Source of the DNA: an uncultured Prevotella sp.
Lineage (GTDB): Bacteria; Bacteroidota; Bacteroidia; Bacteroidales; Bacteroidaceae
DNA: 5,870 bases
Assembly: GCA_902497035.1 (NCBI GenBank)
Contig: CABVDL010000130.1
Span: forward strand, 1 to 5,870
Reading direction: 5' to 3'
Notes under the pieces: model-generated
The model's input: only the letters and a program-made list of their open reading frames with translations
Told to the model about the DNA's origin: nothing
Databases searched by the model: none
Program-made: the position numbers and the translations under genes
In this document: positions 1 through 5,473 of the stretch, piece after piece
Layout of the letters: the number at the start of each line of letters is the position of its first letter
How positions within the stretch are numbered: the first letter of the stretch is position 1

Positions 1-1
1 G

Positions 2-91
2 TACATACCCAAATCAACTAAAATGGAGGATGTCAGCCATCAAGATGTGAACCGAATTATGCATAAAAATAACAGGCAACCAAGAGAATAA
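2..91 (+). CDS. Possible 3' end of an upstream reading frame (unidentified)
   Basis: This frame is open from the left edge of the window to a TAA at 89-91, giving 29 codons. The peptide is polar and charged (it includes MEDVSHQDVNRIMHKNN) and I do not recognise it. An internal ATG at 23-25 could also make it a 22-codon small frame. It could be the tail of a gene cut by the window edge or simply chance, since 29 open codons in AT-rich DNA is not strong evidence. The other two + frames close at 19-21 and 46-48. Confidence 0.2.
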   Translation, partial: YIPKSTKMEDVSHQDVNRIMHKNNRQPRE

Positions 92-118
92 TTATATTTT
101 GCCACACCTATAGAATGT

Positions 119-138
119 TTTACGAAAAGTTTCGTAAA
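119..138. promoter_or_regulatory. Perfect 9-bp inverted repeat overlapping the -7 box: probable operator
   Basis: TTTACGAAA (119-127) and TTTCGTAAA (130-138) are exact reverse complements separated by AG. The right arm shares bases 135-138 with the -7 element of the lipoprotein promoter, so a bound protein would block RNA polymerase. The size and symmetry suit a dimeric winged-helix repressor. A BlaI/MecI-like repressor is one candidate, because that family uses short, AT-rich, TAC/GTA-type palindromes in Bacteroidota, but that assignment is inference. No repressor gene lies in the window. Confidence 0.65.
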
Positions 139-142
139 TTTG
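135..142 (+). promoter_or_regulatory. Bacteroidota -7 promoter element for the lipoprotein gene
   Basis: TAAATTTG matches TAnnTTTG exactly. No TTTG-type -33 element stands at the expected distance (about 111-115), so the promoter may be weak or helped by a regulator. Transcription would start near 147-150, giving an untranslated leader of about 65 bases before the ATG at 215. Confidence 0.6.
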
Positions 143-214
143 CACTTGCTATTTGAATTCGCAAAGTTCTCAGGCAACTTGTCCTTTGAACGAACCCATA
201 AATTGAAGCATAAA

Positions 215-1108
215 ATGAAAAAGTTTGGATTTAGACATTTGATGTACGGATGGCTTGCTGTCGTAGTCCTTGCGCTGACTTCATGCGACTCTGAAAATGT
301 GACACCAATCAATGACAAAACTTTGCCGGAGGCCATTGCCAAAGATTTCCACGAACGCTGCGAGGACTACACTATCAAAAGCGTTTACATAGGTCCAGAG
401 TCTTACTTCGACAGTGGAGCAATGGAAACGTATGTCACCTCTGAGGACAACGTGGGGAATGAGTGCGTGGTTGTATACGTTGACAATGCGTGGAACCGCA
501 CCGTGCGGACGCTCTCTGACATTGACCAGTTGCCCAGCTCGGTGCGATACCGGCTGCTCACGATAAACCAGGAGGCCAGAAACGATGAATTCTGTGAGAT
601 CAAGGAAGTGACACAGGCCAGCATAAACGGGACATACTATATTCTCTGCTATCTGCAGGACACCCCCAAATTCAAGAATCTCATCCACACACTTGTCATC
701 GACAGCAAAGGAACGGTGGCCAAGGCATGCACATACAGACTGAACGACGCTGAATATATAGGTACGATTCCTGGCGATATGGAATGGATTACAGCGCACT
801 ACAAAGGCTCCGAAGTGCTTGCTTTTGTCAACGACGGCGGTGATTACAACTATCTCATCATGCACGACGGCGTGTTGAAGTCCGTATACTTCAGAACTTC
901 CCGCAAGGGTACGACATGGAAAGAAACCTGTTACCCCTTGCCGAAAGGCACAACGGTACCAAGCAACGTATTGGAATCCTTACACGCTGACTACCCTGAT
1001 TTCACCTATACTGAGGTCTCTATTGTTGAAAACCCTGACGGAATATTCTACCTCTTTACCGATGGAAACAGACCCGACCGTTTAGGGCATTATGTTGAAG
1101 CAAACTAA
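215..1108 (+). CDS. PepSY-like domain lipoprotein (two-repeat, BLIP-like family)
   Basis: This is a 297-residue secreted lipoprotein. Residues 1-23 form a signal peptide (KK and RH, then WLAVVVLALTS), and Cys24 in the lipobox LTSC is the expected lipid anchor. The mature part appears to hold two related halves of the Bacteroidota PepSY-like fold (putative beta-lactamase-inhibitor-like family). In each, a Trp is followed by a LP/VPS motif and a later tyrosine-rich strand: W93 with LPSSV at 106-110, and W235 with VPSNV at 248-252 followed by YPDF and LGHYV. Six cysteines after the anchor (49, 84, 127, 145, 172, 239) could form disulfides. The ATG at 215 is chosen because it places the signal peptide at the N terminus; the frame extends further up only through non-ATG codons. 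The partner or ligand is unknown. The gene stands alone, with a palindromic operator 77 bases upstream. The sequence after Cys24 (DSEN) is only a loose match to known surface-export signals, so periplasmic or surface location is open. Confidence 0.8.
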   Translation: MKKFGFRHLMYGWLAVVVLALTSCDSENVTPINDKTLPEAIAKDFHERCEDYTIKSVYIGPESYFDSGAMETYVTSEDNVGNECVVVYVDNAWNRTVRTLSDIDQLPSSVRYRLLTINQEARNDEFCEIKEVTQASINGTYYILCYLQDTPKFKNLIHTLVIDSKGTVAKACTYRLNDAEYIGTIPGDMEWITAHYKGSEVLAFVNDGGDYNYLIMHDGVLKSVYFRTSRKGTTWKETCYPLPKGTTVPSNVLESLHADYPDFTYTEVSIVENPDGIFYLFTDGNRPDRLGHYVEAN

Positions 1109-1123
1109 CTAACGCATCCACCA

Positions 1124-1276
1124 TTGACCGACAAGAACTGAACCTACGTGGCCATCGACCTGAAGAGCTTCTACAGTTCGGTGGAGTGTGTCGCCAGGGG
1201 ACTCAATCCGCTGACGGCCAACCTTGTCGTGGCTGACGTGAGCCGCACGGAGAAGACCATTAGCAAGAACGTATAA
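1124..1276 (+). pseudogene. Truncated Y-family DNA polymerase (translesion, DinB/UmuC type), N-terminal remnant
   Basis: Reading from TTG at 1124 gives LTDKN, a TGA stop at 1139-1141, then TYVAIDLKSFYSSVE and onward to VVADVSRTEKTI ending at 1261. This matches the first 46 or so residues of the Y-family polymerase found in Bacteroidota and Firmicutes, where the N terminus typically reads (M)TDKNRTYVAIDLKSFYASVE. The catalytic Asp of AIDLKS (codon 1157-1159) is kept. The rest of the palm, the second metal-binding acidic pair, the fingers, thumb and little-finger domains are absent. Resemblance ends at ATT 1259-1261, and the frame closes at TAA 1274-1276. Two independent lesions (nonsense codon 6, loss of everything after codon 46) make it dead. 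No promoter or start of the usual kind precedes it. It is probably debris of an integrated element or a decayed repair gene. Family identification rests on remembered family sequence, not on an alignment. Confidence 0.75.
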
Positions 1277-1478
1277 TCTCGCTATAATCGTATCCAATAG
1301 AGACAGACCTCTTTCCAAGGGTTCCGTCGATGATATGCGACAGATGACGCTCGAACAGATCCATAACGTGAAAAATTTCTCTGAATGGAGTAAGTTTCTC
1401 GGATTTTACAATGATAGTCGTTTCCCTTAATAAATAATAAAACTCTATGCAAGCCTTTCGTTTTCAAAATAAAAGTCT
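1262..1478 (+). other. Gene-poor stretch with a short unexplained open frame
   Basis: After the polymerase fragment the DNA becomes AT-rich. The frame ending at TAA 1428-1430 is open from before 1262. Its latter part reads SNRDRPLSKGSVDDM and then QMTLEQIHNVKNFSEWSKF, with an ATG at 1335 that would give a 31-residue peptide. I do not recognise it. The mix of residues looks protein-like rather than random, so it may be the last piece of another broken gene, but no start signal supports expression. Stop codons and A/T runs fill 1428-1450. No terminator hairpin was seen after the lipoprotein gene. Confidence 0.35.
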
Positions 1479-1486
1479 TAATTTTG
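1456..1486 (+). promoter_or_regulatory. Bacteroidota-type promoter of the amidase-MCE operon
   Basis: TAATTTTG (1479-1486) is an exact TAnnTTTG -7 element. An imperfect -33 element, TTTCG, lies at 1456-1460, with an 18-base spacer. The start of transcription would fall at about 1491-1494, at or just before the first ATG (1495), so the mRNA leader would be almost absent or about 10-13 bases if the second ATG (1504) is used. Confidence 0.6.
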
Positions 1487-1494
1487 TACAATAA

Positions 1495-2862
1495 ATGCAG
1501 GCCATGTTGAGGAAATTAATATTTACTTTACTCACGTTCTTGCTTCCCGCGCTGACCATGAGTGGTGCGGGCAAGTCCTTTACACTGGTTATTGATGCCG
1601 GTCATGGCGGTCACGACAGTGGGGCAAAGGGTGCCGTCTCGGCCGAGAAGAACCTGACGCTGCGCTATGCGCTCGCCTTTGGAAAGGCCGTGGAGCAGAG
1701 CTGCCCTGATGTCAAAGTAATCTATACCCGCAAGACCGACGTGTTTCTGCCGCTGCATGAGCGTGCCGAGATAGCCAACCGCAACAAGGCCGACCTTTTT
1801 ATCTCCATACACATCAACGCGCTGGAGCCGGGCCATATTTCGCGCGGCTTCCAAAGTTACACCCTTGGCACGGGCGAGCACACCGGAAACAAGGGACTGA
1901 AGGAAAACTTGGAGGTGGCACGCCGTGAGAACTCCGTCATCTTTATGGAAAAGGACTACCAGTCCAACTATAAGGGACTGGCCAATTCGGCCGAGGGCGA
2001 CATCATGTTTGAGTTTATTGCCGACAAGAACCGTGAGCGCAGTGTGGAGCTCTCGCGCCTGATGCAGCAGGAAGTGTGCAAGGCTACGGGGCGGCGTAAC
2101 GGCGGCTCTCACCAGAACAACCTCGCCGTGCTGCGTCTGACGTCAATGCCGGCGGCCCTGCTTGAGCTGGGCTTCATCTCGACCCCCGACGAGGAGGCGT
2201 TCCTCAACACCGACTCGGCATTGTCGCTTTACACCAGCGGCATCCTCAACGCCTTTGTCCGGTACAAGCGGAAATATGGCGGCGCGGGGAATGGGGATGT
2301 TGACGTGCCTTACCGTGACACGGCAGTCAGCGACTCCTTTGCAATGACAGGTGCTGCCGTGGCATCAGCCGATTCCTCGCGCAATGACAATGATGATGAT
2401 GACAGGCGGGCTCCGTCACGTCGTAAAGCCCAGCAGAAAAACAGGGCTAAGGCGTCGGATGACACGTCGAGGCCCGTGACTGAGAAGTCAGAGGCTAAGC
2501 TTGCGGCAGCCTCAAGGCGTACAGCTCCTGCGGCGAGACCTGCTGCAAAGACCGGTACGGTCAGTCAGTCGGTGCTGGTGTTCAAGGTTCAGATATTCTC
2601 GAGCAAGGTCAAGGTCAAGGCCGGCAGTCCGCTGTTCAAAGGTCTTGAAGGGTGCGAGAGCTATGAGGAAGGCAGCTATACGAAATATACTTATGGCTCA
2701 AACAACAATTATAATATCATCAACCGGTTGCGCAAGGAAGTCGCAGAGAAATTTCCGCAAGCCTTTGTCGTCGCCTTCAAGAATGGCAAGAAGATGGATA
2801 TCAATGAGGCTATCCGAGAGTTTATCGACAACAAGCGCACTAAGTCAAAAGGTAACAAATAA
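1495..2862 (+). CDS. N-acetylmuramoyl-L-alanine amidase (Amidase_3) with C-terminal SPOR-like domain
   Basis: This secreted zinc enzyme cuts the amide bond between N-acetylmuramic acid and L-alanine in peptidoglycan, normally at the division site. Of its 455 residues, 5-25 form a signal peptide (RK, then IFTLLTFLLPAL). The Amidase_3 domain spans about 29-257 with all key residues: H37 in DAGHGGHD, E51, H106 in SIHINA (zinc ligands) and catalytic E224 in LLELGF. An insert at about 118-185 sits where AmiA/B/C enzymes carry their inhibitory helix, which suggests control by an activator. Residues 264-358 are a disordered linker with an Asp run (298-303) and many Arg, Lys and Ala. Residues 361-435 (from LVFKVQIFSS) look like a SPOR-type peptidoglycan-binding domain, consistent with septal targeting. 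Start 1495 is the outermost ATG; 1504 (MLRKLIF) is an equally good start and gives a cleaner signal peptide. The MCE gene follows after 9 bases, so the two are probably co-transcribed. Confidence 0.9.
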   Translation: MQAMLRKLIFTLLTFLLPALTMSGAGKSFTLVIDAGHGGHDSGAKGAVSAEKNLTLRYALAFGKAVEQSCPDVKVIYTRKTDVFLPLHERAEIANRNKADLFISIHINALEPGHISRGFQSYTLGTGEHTGNKGLKENLEVARRENSVIFMEKDYQSNYKGLANSAEGDIMFEFIADKNRERSVELSRLMQQEVCKATGRRNGGSHQNNLAVLRLTSMPAALLELGFISTPDEEAFLNTDSALSLYTSGILNAFVRYKRKYGGAGNGDVDVPYRDTAVSDSFAMTGAAVASADSSRNDNDDDDRRAPSRRKAQQKNRAKASDDTSRPVTEKSEAKLAAASRRTAPAARPAAKTGTVSQSVLVFKVQIFSSKVKVKAGSPLFKGLEGCESYEEGSYTKYTYGSNNNYNIINRLRKEVAEKFPQAFVVAFKNGKKMDINEAIREFIDNKRTKSKGNK

Positions 2863-2871
2863 GCTAAAGAT

Positions 2872-3795
2872 ATGAGATTTTTCACTAAGGAAGTCAGAAT
2901 AGCCCTCGTCGCCATATTGGGCATTGTGGTACTCTTCTTCGGTCTTCATTTCCTGAAGGGCATGCCTGTGTTTTCCAACGATGATGTCTATTACGTGACG
3001 TTTGACAATATAAACGGCCTCGCGGTATCCAACAGTGTCTTTGCCGACGGCTATCAGGTGGGCAATGTCAAGGGCATCGACTACAACTATCAGCGGAGCG
3101 GCAAGGTGGTAGTGGCCCTTCAGGTAGACAACGACCTGCGCATTCCCAAGGGTACGACGGCCGAAATCGACAAGGATCTTATGGGAAACATCCAGCTCAA
3201 CCTGCTGATGGCCAATAATCCCCGCGAGCGCTTCGAGCCGGGCGACACGCTGCGTGGGGTCATCGCCTCGGGACTGATGGGCTCGGTGCAGCAGCTGATG
3301 CCGAAAGTGGAGCAGATGCTGCCGAAGATAGACAGCATTCTGACCAGCGTCAACATGTTGCTGGCTGATCCGTCCATCGCGCGCTCGTTGCACAACATCG
3401 AGACCATATCGGCCAACCTCGCCACCTCCACTGCGGGTCTCAATCAGCTCGTTGCCGAGGTCAACGGACAGGTGCCGGGCATCATGCACAAGGCTGACTA
3501 CGCCCTCGACAAGGCCGGCTCGACATTCAACAACACCACGGCCCTGACGGCGAAGCTCAACGACCTCGACCTCCAGACCACATTGAGCAAGGTGGACCAG
3601 ACCATGGCCAACGTGCAGCAGGTGACCGACCGCCTGAAAGGAAAGGACGGCACCGCAGGTCTGCTCATCAACGACCCGGCGCTCTACAACAATCTCACGG
3701 GGACAATGCGCTCGGCTGACTCCTTGCTCACCGACCTCAAAGCCCACCCCAAGCGCTACGTCCACTTCTCGCTTTTCGGCAGAAAGGACAAGTAG
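2872..3795 (+). CDS. MlaD-family MCE protein (lipid transport substrate-binding component)
   Basis: MCE proteins form periplasmic rings or tubes, anchored in the inner membrane, that carry phospholipid between membranes with an MlaE permease and MlaF ATPase. This 307-residue protein has one N-terminal membrane segment (about 9-25, IALVAILGIVVLFFGL) and then an MCE domain at about 37-115. The family pattern is clear there: YVTFDNINGL, VFADGYQVGNVKGI, and the strand pair ending in IQLNLL. Residues 135-255 are mostly helical, with QQLMPKVEQMLPKIDSIL and heptad-like spacing, as expected for a helical stalk or barrel. The end (GLLINDPALYNNL, then DLKAHPKRYVHFSLFG) follows a block that recurs in Bacteroidota MCE proteins. 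Start ATG 2872 is 9 bases after the amidase stop and puts the anchor at the N terminus. No MlaE or MlaF gene is in the window, so the transporter parts must be elsewhere. The pairing with a cell-wall amidase suggests linked envelope maintenance, which is inference. Confidence 0.88.
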   Translation: MRFFTKEVRIALVAILGIVVLFFGLHFLKGMPVFSNDDVYYVTFDNINGLAVSNSVFADGYQVGNVKGIDYNYQRSGKVVVALQVDNDLRIPKGTTAEIDKDLMGNIQLNLLMANNPRERFEPGDTLRGVIASGLMGSVQQLMPKVEQMLPKIDSILTSVNMLLADPSIARSLHNIETISANLATSTAGLNQLVAEVNGQVPGIMHKADYALDKAGSTFNNTTALTAKLNDLDLQTTLSKVDQTMANVQQVTDRLKGKDGTAGLLINDPALYNNLTGTMRSADSLLTDLKAHPKRYVHFSLFGRKDK

Positions 3796-3863
3796 GGCAT
3801 TTGCCAGACAAGACGTGAGGGGGCATCTGGTTAATTTCATTTTTTTAACTCAAATGCCCTTTT
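3794..3863 (+). terminator. Probable terminator of the amidase-MCE operon, with nested stems
   Basis: AGGGCATTTG (3794-3803) overlaps the MCE stop codon and pairs perfectly over 10 bp with CAAATGCCCT (3851-3860), which is followed by TTTTC. Inside lies a second stem, CCAGA (3804-3808) with TCTGG (3826-3830), then a T-rich run that includes seven T's at 3840-3846. The 47-base span between the outer arms is long for a simple intrinsic terminator. However, GGGCATCTG (3821-3829) can pair with the same right arm with one mismatch and a 21-base loop. Confidence 0.55.
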
Positions 3864-3877
3864 CAGGGATAAGCAAA

Positions 3878-3919
3878 TGAACAAGAATAAGTTATGACCC
3901 GTGGCTTATTTCTTGTTCA
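3878..3919. repeat. Long imperfect inverted repeat upstream of the dnaA promoter
   Basis: TGAACAAGAATAAG (3878-3891) is the reverse complement of CTTATTTCTTGTTCA (3905-3919) except for one extra T in the right arm. The loop is 13 bases. No U-tract follows on the + side, so it does not look like an ordinary terminator. It ends 10 bases before the -33 element of dnaA. It may be a regulator binding site, a processing hairpin on read-through RNA, or the end of a terminator acting on the opposite strand. Confidence 0.55.
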
Positions 3920-3929
3920 AGATTATACA

Positions 3930-3961
3930 TTTGTGAGTAAAGAAAAAGTTTTGTAGTTTTG
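3930..3961 (+). promoter_or_regulatory. dnaA promoter, full Bacteroidota -33/-7 match
   Basis: TTTG (3930-3933), a 20-base spacer and TAGTTTTG (3954-3961) fit the primary sigma factor consensus of Bacteroidota (TTTG, 19-21 bases, TAnnTTTG). The predicted start is at about 3966-3969, leaving a leader of about 42-45 bases. TGTGAGTAA at 3932-3940, inside the spacer, differs by one base from the reverse-strand DnaA box TGTGNATAA and may allow DnaA to repress its own gene. Confidence 0.7.
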
Positions 3962-3965
3962 CAGT

Positions 3966-3982
3966 CCCTACCTGAGGTAGGG
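3966..3982 (+). promoter_or_regulatory. GC-rich hairpin at the 5' end of the dnaA leader
   Basis: CCCTACC and GGTAGGG are perfect complements around TGA. The stem would form at the very first bases of the predicted dnaA mRNA, where it could protect the RNA from 5'-end decay. As DNA it could instead be an operator over the start point. It is too far (28 bases) from the ATG at 4011 to hide the start codon directly, and no U-tract follows, so a terminator is unlikely. Confidence 0.5.
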
Positions 3983-4010
3983 CGGATTGGCAATCTACAA
4001 TCTCACGCAA

Positions 4011-5420
4011 ATGAAAGAAAATCACGATGCCCGGTGGGAGAAGGCACTCGCGCAGATACGCGACAACGTCACCGAGCAGATATATAAGACCTGGTTCCAG
4101 CCTATTGTCTTTGAGCAGTTTGATGCCGCTCAAAAGCGAATACTCGTTCAAGTACCCAGCCCCTTTGTGTATGAGTATCTGGAGGAGAATTTCCTGTCGC
4201 TTTTGGGCAAGGTGCTTTGCAACTGCTTCGGTACGGGCATACAGCTGTCCTATCGTGTCGTGACCGACAAGGAGCATAATCTCTCGCAGGACATTCAGGC
4301 CGACCCCACTGACGCCGATGTCAAGCCCAAGGCGCGCGCCGGTGCCAACCAGAGTCCCACGCTGCTTGATGCCGCCCAGCCCCAGCAGATTGACTCACAG
4401 CTCAATCCTCATCTCACGTTTGGCAATTACATCGAGGGCGAGAGCAATAAGCTGACGCGGTCGGTCGGCCTCTCGATTGCCGAGCATCCCAACACGATGC
4501 AGTTCAACCCGATGTTCATCTACGGCCCCTCAGGCTGTGGCAAGACCCACCTCATCAATGCCATTGGCATGCGCACTAAGCAGCTCTATCCGCAGAAGCG
4601 CGTGCTGTATGTGTCGGCGCGTCTTTTCCAGGTGCAGTATTCCAATGCGGTGCTTAAGAATGCCATCAACGACTTTATCGGCTTCTACCAGACCATTGAC
4701 ATGATTATCGTTGACGACATCCAGGAGTGGATGGGAAAGACAAGTACGCTCAATACGTTTTTCTATATCTTCAACCATCTTTTCAAGAACGGCAAGCGCA
4801 TTATCCTGGCCTCCGACCGTCCGCCGGTTGACTTGAAGGATGTGCCCGACCGTCTGCTGTCGCGCTTCTCGTGCGGACTGATTGCTGAGATGTCAAAGCC
4901 CAATCTGAAGCTGCGTGTCGACATCCTTGAGAACCAAGTGCGTCGCGATGGCCTGAAGATACCCCACGATGTGGTGGAGTTTATTGCAGAGACGGCCAAG
5001 GGCAGCGTAAGAGACCTTCAGGGGGTCATCACCTCGCTGATGGCTTATTCCATTGTCTACAACTGCAACATCGACATGCGATTGGCCAACCGCGTTATCA
5101 AGCGTGCCGTGAAGAGCGATGACAGGCCGCTCACCGTGGATGACATCCTGGATAAGGTATGCGGTCATTTCAACGTTACGACCGAGCAAGTCAACAGCAA
5201 GAGCCGCAAACGCGAGTTTGTACTGGCCCGTCAGGTGTCGATGTATCTCGTCTCGAAATACACGAAGATGCCGGCCAGCCGCATAGGCAAGCTCGTGGGC
5301 AACCGCGACCACTCCACCGTGCTGCACAGCTGCTCGCAGGTGGAGCGCCGGATTAGCACGGACAAGGCGTTCAGCGAGGAGATAGTCGGCATAGAGAATG
5401 AGTTCAAGCTGAAGGAATAG
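4011..5420 (+). CDS. dnaA: Chromosomal replication initiator protein DnaA
   Basis: DnaA binds DnaA boxes, melts the origin and loads the replicative helicase. All four domains are present in 469 residues: domain I at about 1-85 (with YKTWFQPI at 25-32), a variable linker at about 86-130, the AAA+ domain at about 131-345 and the DNA-binding domain IV at about 370-469. Key elements are Walker A GPSGCGKTH (172-180), Walker B IIVDDIQ (232-238), sensor 1 ILASDRPP (265-272), the arginine finger R285 in RLLSRF, sensor 2 R334 in GSVRDLQG, and the domain IV signature NRDHSTVLH (431-439). Walker B is followed by EWMGKTSTLNTFFYIFNHL in place of the proteobacterial FLAGK wording, as in other Bacteroidota. 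Start ATG 4011 is chosen over an in-frame TTG at 3987: family members begin at this point (KENHDARWEKAL matches the usual NH..LWNRCL position), and the TTG abuts the leader hairpin. The upstream bases have no Shine-Dalgarno motif. The gene has its own promoter. Confidence 0.97.
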   Translation: MKENHDARWEKALAQIRDNVTEQIYKTWFQPIVFEQFDAAQKRILVQVPSPFVYEYLEENFLSLLGKVLCNCFGTGIQLSYRVVTDKEHNLSQDIQADPTDADVKPKARAGANQSPTLLDAAQPQQIDSQLNPHLTFGNYIEGESNKLTRSVGLSIAEHPNTMQFNPMFIYGPSGCGKTHLINAIGMRTKQLYPQKRVLYVSARLFQVQYSNAVLKNAINDFIGFYQTIDMIIVDDIQEWMGKTSTLNTFFYIFNHLFKNGKRIILASDRPPVDLKDVPDRLLSRFSCGLIAEMSKPNLKLRVDILENQVRRDGLKIPHDVVEFIAETAKGSVRDLQGVITSLMAYSIVYNCNIDMRLANRVIKRAVKSDDRPLTVDDILDKVCGHFNVTTEQVNSKSRKREFVLARQVSMYLVSKYTKMPASRIGKLVGNRDHSTVLHSCSQVERRISTDKAFSEEIVGIENEFKLKE

Positions 5421-5456
5421 GACCGGACGGGGGAAATTTATCCAGAAAAAAATTAT

Positions 5457-5464
5457 TACCTTTG
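5457..5464 (+). promoter_or_regulatory. -7 promoter element of the TonB-dependent receptor gene
   Basis: TACCTTTG is an exact TAnnTTTG match that ends 9 bases before the ATG at 5474. A good -33 TTTG is not found at the expected spacing; TTTA at 5437-5440 is the nearest. The predicted RNA start is about 5469-5472, so the leader would be only a few bases. No terminator hairpin was found between the dnaA stop (5418-5420) and this element, so read-through from dnaA is also possible. Confidence 0.55.
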
Positions 5465-5473
5465 CAGGCGCTT

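Noticed and set aside
57..66. Palindrome TTATGCATAA as an operator or DnaA box
   Set aside because: It is only 10 bp in AT-rich DNA, sits over 65 bases upstream of the promoter element and may lie inside a reading frame; chance is likely.
93..101. TATATTTTG as an additional promoter -7 element
   Set aside because: The spacing between TA and TTTG is three bases rather than two, and the exact match at 135-142 is better placed.
140..214. N-terminal extension of the lipoprotein from a TTG at 140
   Set aside because: It lies inside the -7 element and would place 25 polar residues before a well-formed lipoprotein signal peptide.
1282..1491. Minus-strand 69-residue frame in the gap before the amidase
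   Set aside because: It spans the amidase promoter, has no recognisable motif and no promoter or start signal of its own on that strand.
2845..3840. Long open frame on the minus strand opposite the MCE gene
   Set aside because: It mirrors codon bias of the + strand gene, has no recognisable domain or signal, and the + frame has clear MCE motifs and a fitting operon position.
3987..4010. Upstream TTG as the start of dnaA, adding eight residues (MAIYNLTQ)
   Set aside because: The ATG at 4011 gives the N terminus expected for DnaA of this phylum; the TTG follows the leader hairpin without a proper start signal.
3796..4010. Chromosomal origin of replication in the gap before dnaA
   Set aside because: Only weak DnaA-box-like 9-mers and no clear AT-rich unwinding element with box clusters were seen; in Bacteroidota the origin is not always beside dnaA.
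4893..5327. Minus-strand frame opposite the 3' part of dnaA, and a similar one at 281-865 opposite the lipoprotein gene
   Set aside because: Both are shadows of well-supported + strand genes and show no family motif.
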